Part shown: positions 33,883 to 44,261 of the stretch, in pieces
How the letters are laid out: each line of letters opens with the position of its first letter
How positions within the stretch are numbered: the first letter of the stretch is position 1
From: Hydractinia symbiolongicarpus
Taxonomy: Eukaryota; Cnidaria; Hydrozoa; Anthoathecata; Hydractiniidae
Length of the DNA: 64,000 bases
NCBI RefSeq assembly: GCF_029227915.1
Contig: NC_079878.1
Coordinates: 11,160,001 to 11,224,000, forward strand
Direction of reading: 5' to 3'
Made by a program: the position numbers and the translations under genes
The notes under the pieces: model-generated
Seen by the model: only the letters and a program-made list of their open reading frames with translations
The model's database searches: none
What the model was told of the DNA's origin: nothing

Positions 33883-35135
33883 ATGGCTGTTTTCAGGTAA
33901 ATTAGGCTATACCTTCGACACATGCTGTCTTAAAACCTTTGCTGAATGAACATGGTTAATAAAGGCCTATGCATAGTTATACTGTGATTCGCTTTTTCAA
34001 GCTACATTAAATGTTTAAGTTAAAGGTGGCATACTAATTATACTATAACAGCATATTCAAAAGTTTTTCCTGAATGCTTATTTTATTTTTTAGCATTATG
34101 CGCGATTTCACAGTTTCAGTTAAAACATTGTTTAAATAAATCTTTCTTTTAGTACAACGTTCTTATTGAGAATTAAAAAAATGCTCAAAAATCAGGTGCG
34201 AAATTTAGAAAACTTGGTGAGGCGAATAAATAAAGAGGATCTGTGGAGGAAAGCATACAGGGCAATGAAATTTGTATGGCCATTGATTAAAAAATTCGTA
34301 TCGCAATTCTTATTGGAAAATCTTAATAATTCATATGAAAATTTGTATAAGTAAGAATATAATTTGTATCATAATTCGTATAAAAATAGTATAAAATTCG
34401 TATAGGACTTTTTAAAAATCGTATAACTAATTACCACTACAAATTTTATATGATTTTTATACGAATTATAAGCAATTAAATTCGTAGTATAAAATCCCAA
34501 GGGTGGTAAATATAACATAAATTGAATTTTTTTTATTGTTTTGTTATGCATTTAGGTCTTTAAAAAAGATGACTTCTAAAACTGCGATAACAAAGGCTTG
34601 TCGCTGTTTCTTTCCAAGATTTTTTTCAACTACACCTGTCACTGGTCGACTAAAAGCTGAATGGCGTGTGGACAGAAGACCAGCCGATACACGATTGTCA
34701 GCAGAAGATGTTATAGAAGAAAGAAAAGCTTTTGGTGGTTATAAAAAATGGAAAGCTGTAAATATAAGCAAAGGAAAATATGTACTAGAATCACAAGGAA
34801 TTGAAAAATGTCTCCCTATATTGGATGTTCTTTATAGTGCTGCTGGAAAAAAGTACAGCGAAGAAAAAATAATGGTAAAGGGAGCTTATATTTTAGTTGA
34901 TGCATCAGATATTAAAGATGATTTAAACATCGACTCACTGTTGGATGCTTCGAAAGACTCAGACATGAGTGATGTAGAAGACACAGTTAAAGCTAATGTT
35001 ATTGATTTGTTAAACAGCAAGAAACTTATTGCAAGAATTACATCTCGTCCAGGTCAAGTTGGGAATTGCGATGGTGTTATTGTTGAAGGAAAAGAATTAA
35101 TAGATATGATAAGTAAACTTGGAAATAATATATAG
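33883..35135 (+). CDS. S8e-family ribosomal protein with mitochondrial targeting signature
   Basis: The S8e fold is read from exon 3 (34,556-35,135). The N-terminal half has RRPADTRL, FGGYKKWKAV, ILDVLYSAAGKKY and VKGAYILVDA. A ~45-residue acidic linker follows, then the hallmark C-terminal motif ARITSRPGQVGNCDGVIVEG plus KEL. These line up with cytosolic eS8 (GRPAANT, GGNKKYRAL, IDVVYNA, SRPGQxGxxDG..EGKEL). From M34,569 (188 aa) the protein opens with KACRCFFPRFFSTTP, typical of a cleavable mitochondrial presequence. Two upstream exons, 33,883-33,896 and 34,153-34,350, have consensus sites and join in frame, giving a 263-aa model. The acceptor at 34,554-34,555 could instead receive a trans-spliced leader, with exon 2 encoding a separate small protein. 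eS8 has no bacterial counterpart and is not a standard mitoribosomal subunit. Role in the mitochondrial small subunit is inference. Confidence 0.75.
34181..34354 (+). CDS. Alternative reading: small basic ORF upstream of the S8e gene
   Basis: If exon 2 is not spliced at 34,350, its frame stops at 34,352-34,354 and gives a 57-aa basic protein (MLKNQVRNLENLVRRINKED..). It has an aromatic/hydrophobic centre, KFVWPLIKKFVSQFLL. With the 14-base first exon the product starts MAVFSTTFLLRIKK. It may be an upstream cistron, or simply the N-terminus of the S8e-family protein. No family is recognised. Confidence 0.3.
   Translation: MLKNQVRNLENLVRRINKEDLWRKAYRAMKFVWPLIKKFVSQFLLENLNNSYENLYK
34351..34555. 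repeat. ATTCGTATA-rich dyad inside the S8e-gene intron
   Basis: Direct copies of AATTCGTATA and inverted TTTTTATACGAATTATA fill most of the 205-base stretch before the 34,556 exon, suggesting a small AT-rich MITE or expanded dyad. Confidence 0.4.
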
Positions 35136-36069
35136 TCTGAAGTTTTAGGTTATTACAAATTTGTAGGTCTTCTTTTTTATAAAAAAATCAGTTATTTAAG
35201 ATACTTTCTAGTTTATTTTAGTGATGTATGTTCTGAAAAGTAAAAATCTATCTTTCAACACTTTTTAAGTCCTGTTAGTATGAGCAATTAACAAGAAAAA
35301 TATTTTTTATAATATTTTAATATTATATTATAATGTCCCCTATTTTTTGACATAAGGGCCAATTAAAATTATCCTTTATAACTGAAACTCACAGAAAAAT
35401 ATTCAATAGTTTGCACTACAACTTCACCATTTTAGAACATCATTAATTAGAAAATGATGCAATTCATATGTAATTAATAATCCTGTGATATGTTTTTTGT
35501 GAATGAAGCATGTTGAAATTTCTCTTCTTCATAATCATAAAAGGCACAGGTAACAGGAATTACGAACTGGTTTTAAATGATTTTTAATGCCTTTTTTCAG
35601 TCAATATCCACCTGTGTTATACCCTGTCGTTGAATCATTATTATGGTATGGAAAGGTTTTCTGTTTGTGAAGATGTGGAATATTTTAAGTGACACAGTTT
35701 ATATACATACAGTGCATTGACATATTGAGAAAATTAATAGCCTAAAATTTGATGGCAACAAGTGCTTAAACTTGTTTTGTTAAAATGTCAATTTTATATG
35801 CTGACCATGTGCACATAAAAAGTGACAAATATTCATCGTACCTTTTAGTTGCAAAGTCAGTTAAGCAGTTATATGTACGTCTCAAAGCTTGTTGTTTTTG
35901 TAAAGAAGGTGATGTTGGATCTGAATCACCTTAAGTTGATTTTTTTTGCAAAAAAAAGATTCATTGACAACTAATCTTCAAGAAATATCTCGATTTGATT
36001 GATCCGCAAAAATTAATCTTTGGGAAATAAGTCCTTATGGAAATTGGGGTCAATATCCAGATGTGAACT
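35136..36069. other. Intergenic between two plus-strand genes
   Basis: No coding sequence is seen. It should contain the 3' UTR of the S8e-family gene and the 5' flank of the acyl-CoA ligase gene, which follow head to tail. Confidence 0.35.
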
Positions 36070-39000
36070 ATGATTTTGAAATTTTACATAAAATTTTATG
36101 CAGAATTTTATTTTTATGAAAAGATGTATAAATCACATGTATGCCATCAGGTAAAAGAGTGGATACATTGCCGAAAACTGCTATCAAATCATGGAAGATT
36201 CTTTTCACCTTTTTGTTGCAAAATACACAATCAAAACAATATTATAAAACCTGAAAAGCATGTGGAAATCCCAAAAGAAGATCTCTTCACGTTTTTCTTG
36301 AGGAGAACAGAAGGATATGCTGACAGAGTCGCCATGGTATTCTTTATATTTGTTCTTTCCTACATATTTTTTGCAAGCAACTCAGTTGCGAAGTGTAGCT
36401 TTAAAATTCAGTCAAAATGTAAGCAACTTGTTCAGCAACCTCCAACCTAAGCAACTTTTGGAGTTAGACTAAAATTAAGGCTTGTAAGAGTATACTAAGA
36501 TCCAACAAGATTTTGCTCCCACAAATGTTAAGAACTTTCGCTAAATCTTTTAATAAATGCTTGCTAACCCTTGGTTTAATACCTTAAATCTTTTAAACAT
36601 TTTTTGATACATTACAATATATTTAAGGTTGATTGTATTTCTGGTGACCAGATGACATTTAGAGAGCTTACCAAGAGATCTAAACAGGTCTCATCATTCT
36701 TTCAAGAAAAAGGCTACCAGCGAACTGACCATGTTACAATTCACGTTCCAAACTGCATCAACTATCCCGCAGTAATGCTGGGAACACAAGCGAGTGGTAT
36801 GGTATTCACAACAGCAAATCCTTATGCCACTGAAAATGAATTAAATACTCAACTTAAGTATTCCGAAAGTAAAGTTTTGTTTACAAATAAAAGCTTGCTT
36901 AATTCAGCCAGAAAAGCTGTTGAAAGTACAGATGTGAATTATCTTGTGTTGATGGACGATGCATCTTGCAGTGATAGTGGGGTCCTGTGTTTATCAGACA
37001 TTTTAGAAAATCGAGAATATAGAAATCAAAGAAACAACGTTTACATTGATCCAGCCAATGATATTGCTGCAATGCTCTACTCAAGTGGTTCCACAGGCGT
37101 CCCTAAAGGAGTTTTAATAAGTCACCGTAGTATGGTAGCTAATGTGTTGCAAGTACTTGATGATAAAACGTATAAATTTCAAACTGATATCTTGTGTGTG
37201 CTACCAATGTTTCATGTTTATGCTCTTCAGTATGTGATGTTCACTCATTTATGTGGAGGGTATACCATCCATACGCTGCCTTCGTTTACTCCAGAGACGT
37301 TTTTATCGGCAATAGAACAATACACAGTAAGTCATGTTTCTTTTTTTGCTTCTTGTTTTTCATTGCTTTTAATCTATATTAGATTCTATCTGTTTAAATT
37401 GTATTTTTAACGGTGCCAAAGGAAGTTTCACATTTTGTCAAACCAATATTGGTATTGAGCCTCCAAAACCTAAAAATCTTAAGAAAATTTTAACAAAATC
37501 TTCAGCCTTAGCGTGTTAAGATTCCATTTTAGGACACAAATCTTAGTTTCTTTTTTTCAGTCAAATATAAACATCCTAACAAAGTTTTATCCCAATAATA
37601 ACAAGCCTTTTTTCTTCAATAAAAATAAAAGATACCTTAAATAAATCGTAGTTTTTTATGAACACAAAAAACAAATAAAATATAGAAATACATTTTAATA
37701 AAAAAATTAAGTAAAATTTCGAAGAAAGTTCAGGCAAAAAAACTGTTTTCTTATGAAATAAAGAAAGTGTAAACCAGGACACAATTTGAGTTGACATTAT
37801 CAACTGAACTAGCTTAATTGCAAACAATAAGTACTCCCAATTGGAATGTTGTTACTCCTCTTTCGTTTGATTGTCTACTTCAAAAACCCTCACAGATGCC
37901 ATATAGCAACCTTGTCCAATAAAGGATGAATCAACTACTGTATTTTGTGGCATAAGGCATGCTTTTTAGTTTCAGATATCAAAAGTTCTTTTTGTTTATA
38001 GATCCAAAAACTTCCCATTGTGCCACCCTTGGCCTTGTTTTTGTTGAACCATCCAATGGTTCAGAGTTATGACTTATCTTCCCTACAGAATATTATGATT
38101 GGAGCTGCTCCTGTATATGAAAATGTAATCAATGATTTTTCAAAGAAATTCCCAAACGTCATTCTTCAGCAAGGCAAGTTTTAGGAACTGCTTATTGCAT
38201 GAATATTTTGCGGCATGCGAAATTATGCATGTTTGCTCGACCGCGAAATTAAAATGCCACAAAACTTTAGTTCTGTCAAAAATTAAAACAACCGCAAAAT
38301 TTTCATGCAATACACCTTTTCCAAATTTTTTATTTATTTATTTTTTTTTTTTGATGTACCGCTGCTATTTCTAAACTTTTTCTAACTAAATGAACGTGAT
38401 TTTTGAAATCCTCACCTGAAACTTGATAGACTGTCAAATCTCCAGATTCATACAGCAAAAAAACAACTTCTTACAACAGTCTTTTTAACTTCGTCTTAAT
38501 TGAACTCTGTTTGAAACCGAGGCTTATTAGTACAAGTAGAAAGTTTAGGAGATTTTGACTGTAACATTAATACCACCAAAACAGCATTTTCACATGTCGG
38601 ATTAAGTTAAAAATTTATACACACACCAATTCAATGATATGAATATGATCCTAAAGTCAAAACATCAAAGTTCTAAAATTTTAAAAAACATGTAATTCGT
38701 GATAGTTGTATTAAGGACACTTTATCGCTTAGGTTTCGGGCTAACTGAGGCACTTATAACACATATCCAGGCTGAAGATCCTTCATCACATCGACCTGGT
38801 GCAGCAGGAAAAGTTATGTGTAATACTCAATGGAAGGTATCGCTGATTTTCTACTGTTATTATTATTATTATTTTACAATTTTTTATACAGAATAGACAA
38901 TTCAATGTAGGAAGATACTTTTATCGCTGCGGATTCTGTGTTCCGAGGGTATGGACTTAAATGCACATCAGTCTGGTACTGGCACTTGATAAGAATGCCC

Positions 39001-40703
39001 CTACTTTTTACGGAGCCACCGACCCTTAGATTATGAATTAACCTCTGTAATCTTTAGCCAAACGACTATGAATAAGCAATTTGAACGTAACATATTTGGA
39101 TGAAATAGATTTGTATTGGTACTCGAAATAATAGTAATATTTGTTGTTTTTGTATGACAAAATATTCATTAAAATAAAATGTTTCCATTTGCTTTTATAT
39201 GTTTACATTTTTGTGCAGACTACCTTGATTATCTGAAACTTCATTATCCACACATTATTTTAAAATGCCGATTTTTTTCTTTCTTGACATTGAAGCAAAT
39301 AAGATTTTTTTCTTTTCTCATAATGTCGTTGCATTTCCACTTGTTTTGTTGTAGCAGTATATGTTTTTTATTCGCCATTTCAATTTTTTGACCAAAATCC
39401 CCAAAATCACTTACGCCATTTTGTTTTTGTTTTCTCTAAAGCTGAAATTTGTTACTACTAAAAAGTAAACTAACCAGTATTTTGGTTTATGTGGATGTCA
39501 AGAGTTGAGGTAATTCGAAAAGAATTCTGTATTTTTTTTCTTCGTTGTTTCCCTTGCGTCTGTTTCTGCCACCCTCGACAGCGCAATCTCTGTCGTAGAA
39601 ACATATTATGAATATCAGTTTTTATTGATTTGTAACTTTTTACTTGTTATATTTTTAGATATCTTGTATTAATACTGGTAAGGCTTTACCAGCATTTGAA
39701 AAGGGCGAAGTTTGTCTGAAAGGACCCACCGTTATGAAAGGTCTGTCTCTGTTTTTTATGATTTCTGGACATGATTTGTTAACTTATTTAGTTGACATCC
39801 GTTCGTTCGTTCGTTCGTTCGTTCGTTCGTTCGTTCGTTCGTTCGTTCGTTCGTTCGTTCGTTCGTTCGTTCGTTCGTTCGTTCGTTTGTTTATTTGTTT
39901 TTCATCTTCTAGGTTATCACAAGGATGAAGAGAAAACAAAAGCATGTTTGAGTCAAGATAGATGGTTAAGAACTGGTGATTGGGGATACCATGATGGGGA
40001 AGGAAGACTGTTTGTTGTTGATCGTTTAAATGAACTGATAAAATACGAAAATGTTTTTGTGAGTAAATTATTTTTTTTTTATCTCACTACACCGCATACC
40101 TTCTTCAAACAAATAAATATTGGCGCAGGTTTAATTTAACAATGAAATCAAATGATTTGTTGATGTGTATTTAATTTAGCGATGAAGGAAAACGAAATAG
40201 CGTTGGTTTAATTTGTAGTATTACAAGAGTTAAGCTTGCATAATTTTAAGTTATATCCATAAAAGTAAGAGAAGTGTCCATACCTGCACAAGATTATGTT
40301 TTCAGTTTTGCATATTTTGGATTTTTTCTCTTGCTTAAAACATTTATGTGTAAAACTATGCATAGAAGGAAGCTGAAAAAACTGCATGTGTATCAAAATT
40401 CGCAATCTAGCTCTCGTTTAGATTGAACCAGTTGAACTCGAGGACGTACTAACTAGCCATGAAGAAATCAAAGATAGCTGTGTGATCGGTGTTCCAAATG
40501 AGCTCTGCGGTGAAGTACCTATAGCATACGTGGTGAAGCAGGAAAATTCAACTCTTACTGAAGCAGACGTACAAAGTTTTGTGGACGGGATTGTATCACC
40601 CCATAAAAAGCTCCGTGGAGGAGTAAAATTCGTAAACAGTCTTCCTCGTTCTTCGTCTGGAAAGTTGCTAAGACATGTCCTTAAACATCAGTACATGTCA
40701 TGA
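36070..40703 (+). CDS. 4-coumarate-CoA-ligase-like acyl/aryl-CoA synthetase
   Basis: Seven exons in phase: 36070-36336, 36628-37326, 38002-38173, 38733-38836, 39659-39740, 39913-40058, 40422-40703 (1,752 nt, 583 aa; 565 aa from the second ATG at 36,124). It belongs to the ANL superfamily, which adenylates a carboxylic acid and then forms the CoA thioester. Visible motifs are the AMP/P-loop [12 protein letters not shown] (residue 240 on), [10 protein letters not shown], the QGFGLTE adenine motif (over the exon 3/4 join), the hinge [23 protein letters not shown] and the C-terminal catalytic lysine in [10 protein letters not shown] (K571). The N-terminus before residue 60 is basic and Cys/His-rich and may be a mitochondrial presequence. 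The C-terminus YMS is not a peroxisomal PTS1, unlike many 4CL-like and luciferase-like animal proteins. Intron 3 uses a GC donor. Substrate cannot be read from the sequence. Confidence 0.85.
39800..39888. repeat. (CGTT)n microsatellite in an intron
   Basis: About 22 GTTC/CGTT tetramers fill half of the 172-base intron between exons 5 and 6 of the acyl-CoA ligase gene. Long open frames reading RSFV repeats here are artefacts of the repeat. Confidence 0.95.
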
Positions 40704-40825
40704 TGATGTTATTTTAGGGAGTGTAGCAATGATAAACGGTAATTTTTATGAATATTTGTCTTTCTGCGATCGACTTCAAAATAAAAGCACATGTTTACTG
40801 CATCGTAAGGGATTTTTAAAGACTA

Positions 40826-41287
40826 CCTTGAGGGAAGAAATTATTGCGCACGAACAAGATTGCGGGATTGCGAATTTGGCCAAAAGCGAATTTGGCCAAA
40901 ATTCGCATTCTTTTCTTCCGGAATTTCTAGCGAGGAGTAGCAATTTGCAATCTTTTCTTCCGCAATCCCTAGAAAAATTACGCAATTTTTAATCTTTTAC
41001 AATCAAATTTTGTCGATTTCCATGAAAAAGACGAGTTGTTTCTGTCGTTGTTTTGCTCAATTATTTGCATCAAAAGAAATTTTTAAAGGAATGAAACGTA
41101 ATAACCAAAAAGATTTACAAGTGATTTCGTGGAAAAGTTCATGGATCATTGCTTTCATTCGCAATTTTAAATTTCGCAATTTCTTGACACAATATCACAT
41201 TAACAATCTCTAAATCCCCAATTTACCATGAATCCGCAACCTTTAATTTTGCAATCTTTTCTTGGGCAAACTTTTCTTCCCCTAAGG
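40826..41287. mobile_element. Non-autonomous TIR element with TA duplication
   Basis: The left end CCTTGAGGGAAGAAATTATT and the right end, reversed, CCTTAGGGGAAGAAAAGTTT are inverted copies, both flanked by TA (40,824-40,825 and 41,288-41,289). The interior repeats GCAATCTTTTCTTCCG-like and GCGAATTTGGCCAAAA blocks and has no coding capacity. It lies about 120 bases after the acyl-CoA ligase stop, so it may be in that gene's 3' UTR. Confidence 0.6.
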
Positions 41288-42053
41288 TAAAAAGTTGCTC
41301 GAAAAAATTCACCCCTTACATGCATTGATATTGATATTGTTGAATTTCTGTAATTTATTTTTATGTTTTACGTTTATAAATTTTTTTAAAGTACTGTTTC
41401 TAATAGAATAGGGGGGATTGCTTTAAGAGGTTTAAAAAAATTTATAAAACCTAAAAAGGAAGTTATTAGTAGCGCTGTTGTTTTGAGAGGCCTAGTACGG
41501 GGGTGGAAACTCGTATCAAAAATTATTCGTAGGAATAAGAAGAAAAATATTTGAAAATTTATTTAGCGGCTGGCTATTAGCGAGAAAAAAATTTCGTACA
41601 TATATCGTCTTTGTAATTTTCTAACTTATTTTCATAAACGCTGCATACCACGCTGTATATATTTTTTAAAATGAATATTTAAATTACAGTTTTGTGTTTA
41701 ATTAACCGACTACAGTTGACTCTCTCTATCTCGACTACCCTCTATCTCGAACATCTCTCTATCTCGAACCAAAGTCTCGGTCCCTTGGACATTTGTGTAG
41801 GCTCTAAGCTATTTCCTCTCTTTATCTCGAACCTCTCTATCTCGAATACCTCTCTATCTCGAACCAAAATCTCGGTCCCGTCTGACTGTTTCTCTCTCTA
41901 TCTCGAACTTTTCCGGATTTAAGAACCTATTTACACTAAAAATCGAATTAAAATGTTCCATTTTCGAACCAAAATGTTTGACGTTCGAATTCTAAAGTCA
42001 CTCACAAAACATTGTTTACAGTGTTTTGAACCAGAAACCTTCTTGAGGTGAAG

Positions 42054-44261
42054 ATGTCGGCTTTAAAAAGAAAACTCAATAACGTTTCTTTAATTCAAAA
42101 ATGTCAAATAATTCGGGAAATCGAGAAAGGAATGTCAAACAAGGAGGCAGCAGAAAAATATGGGATCCCCAAAAATACAATTTCAACTTGGATGAAAAAA
42201 AAACATAAGATCCTACAAAGCTTGGAAGAACAAAAAACCGCGTCTGGTTCGAAAAAGGTTCGAGGCTGTGATTATGAGCAGATAGACAAGGCTGTTTTCA
42301 AATGGTTTACTGTTCAAAGAAGCCAAAACATTCCGATCGATGGCAATTTGATAAAAGAAAAGGCACTCAGTTTTGCTAAAAACTTTGATTGTTCAAGTTT
42401 CAAGGCTTCCGATGGTTGGCTGGACAAATGGAAAAAAAGGTAAATAACATAGTTATAATTTTCATTTCGTGTATAAAAACAACGTGATTACATATCAAAC
42501 ACTAAAATTACAGCTTCTGTTTTTTCAAAATCTCTACCATTGACTTTTGCCCGGATAAGCTTAGAACACAGGGGACCTGCATTCCATCACCATCTCCAAG
42601 ATTAACTGCCTTTCCAGTAACATTTATATCACATCTCCCAAATTGATCAGCACGGAGAAAATAAAATATGGTTTTAGCAAACTTTCCATTTTCTCCTAAC
42701 GGCAAATGTCCGACTAGTTTCCCATCTTTTTTAACGGCTACAGCGTATTTGTCGACAGGGTTGTGAGGTTCCATTTTTCCTTGTAGTTTTTCTTGTTGGA
42801 CTGGTGTCCATAAACTTTTGTAAACATGGTACCCTTTTATGTAAGATGTAATGTCAGTGGAAGACAAAACGACGAGTGGCATATTTTCAGTTAATTCAAT
42901 TTCTTGTCCCAGTAAATTTATAGCCATATTGTTCATTACAGATTCTACTACACTCCACGTGTTCAACAATATAATTTGTAAACAGATAAGAATCGAATCG
43001 AACCAATCTTAAAATTTATGTTCGATTGTGTTATGTTCGATTAATATTAAGGGCTGCTTTACACGAAACATTTTTATTTATTTACTTTTTCAGGCACAGC
43101 ATTTCCTTGAAAGTTATCGGTGGTGAATGTAAGTCAGTTACAAATCAAATGACAAGCTCCTGGAACGAAACCACGCTCCCAACCATTCTGTCGAATTACA
43201 AATTGGAGGACACTTTCAACGCAGACGAATTTGGTTTGTTTTACCAATGTCTTCCCGAGAAAACATACCACCTCAAAGGAGAAAAGTGTTCTGGGGGGAA
43301 GAAGAGCAAGTTGAGATTCACTGGAATGGCCGCAGCAAGTGCTACTGGAGGAAAGTTGCCAATGTTCGTCATTGGCAAATCAAAAAAACCTCGCTGCTTT
43401 AATAACATCAAACATCTCCCTTGCCAATACACATCACAAAAGAAAAGTTGGATGGATAGTGAAATATTTGAAAACTGGGTCCGGAAACTGGACCAAAAGT
43501 TTTGTGTAGACGGGAGAAAAATCGTTCTTATAATCGACAACTGTCCAGCACACCCATCGATCTCGAACTTAACAAACATTCATCTCGTTTTTTTGCCCCC
43601 TAACACAACGTCTGTGTTGCAACTGATGGACCAAGGTGTTATACGAAGTCTAAAAGCGTATTACCGAAGGAGAGTTGTACGTTTGCTGTGCAGTGCTTTG
43701 GAGAACAACAAACCTTTGCCAAAGATTTCAATTTTAAGCGGAATGAAGATACTGGCTGATTCTTGGGAGGCTGTAACTAAACAAACCATCATCAATTGTT
43801 TTAAGAAATCTGGAATCTCTTCTACAGGACAACAGGATGCTATTGCTGATTCGGATGACCCATTTAAAGATCTTCAAGAAAGTTTGGATGATTTAAGAGA
43901 GGCTGATCCATCATTGGTACGAAATGATCTCAGTGCTAATGATCTTATGACCTTGGATGATGAGGTTATCGCAACCGCCCCTCAAATCTCTAATGAGGAT
44001 ATCATTGATGAATTTCGGAAATCTCAGGAGGACGAAGCTGAAGACGATGGCAGTGACATGGAGGATGATTCATTTGATATAGTTGTCGAAAAACCATCAA
44101 GATCAAAAGTCGAGTGTAGTATTGATCTTTTGAAAGATCTAGCAATGTGTTGCGAAAAAGGCAATGAAATGCAAATGCTTATCTCCAAATTCGAAAAAAT
44201 GTATAATGAAGACAGAGTGGCATCACTTAAACAAAAAGACATAACCGATTTCTTTAAATGA
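42054..44261 (+). CDS. Tigger-type DDE transposase (CENP-B-like DNA-binding domains)
   Basis: Two exons, 42054-42439 and 43094-44261, join in phase (386 + 1,168 nt, 517 aa). Residues 1-60 form a psq-type helix-turn-helix (KEAAEKYGIPKNTISTWMKK). About 70-128 is the CENP-B/Tc5-like second HTH (QNIPIDGNLIKEKALSFAKN). The catalytic triad is D173 (NADEFGLFY), D277 (LIIDNCPAH) and D308 (LQLMDQGV), spacing DD30D, as in pogo/Tigger enzymes that cut and paste into TA. An acidic tail (about 390-455) ends in a QKDITDFFK sequence, which resembles a PCNA-interacting (PIP) box. All catalytic residues are present, so activity is plausible. The start is the ATG at 42,054. The 654-bp intron holds the antisense HIRAN ORF. 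Confidence 0.93.
42508..42936 (-). CDS. HIRAN-domain protein nested in the transposase intron
   Basis: From the first ATG at 42,936 this encodes 142 aa and is complete to its stop. The core GYHVYKSLWTPVQQEKLQGK, then HNPVDKYAVAVKKDGKLVGHL, then FYFLRAD, fits the HIRAN domain (Gly-Tyr-His start, Asn-Pro-x-Asp, VGHxP). A tail with VPCVLSLSGQKSMVEILKKQ follows. HIRAN modules are known from HLTF-type remodellers, where they bind 3' ends of single-stranded DNA. Stand-alone HIRAN ORFs occur in marine invertebrate genomes, apparently as transposon cargo. It lies wholly inside 42,440-43,093 and opposite to the transposase. The frame stays open a little beyond the ATG, so an extra 5' exon is possible. 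A role in end binding or target choice is inference. Confidence 0.75.
   Translation of the reverse strand: MNNMAINLLGQEIELTENMPLVVLSSTDITSYIKGYHVYKSLWTPVQQEKLQGKMEPHNPVDKYAVAVKKDGKLVGHLPLGENGKFAKTIFYFLRADQFGRCDINVTGKAVNLGDGDGMQVPCVLSLSGQKSMVEILKKQKL

Noticed and set aside
39734-40139. Long plus-strand frames of repeated RSFV
   Set aside because: They are translations of the (CGTT)n microsatellite; the true coding part is only exon 6 (39,913-40,058).
43241-43579. 112-codon minus-strand frame
   Set aside because: It is the shadow of the transposase catalytic exon.
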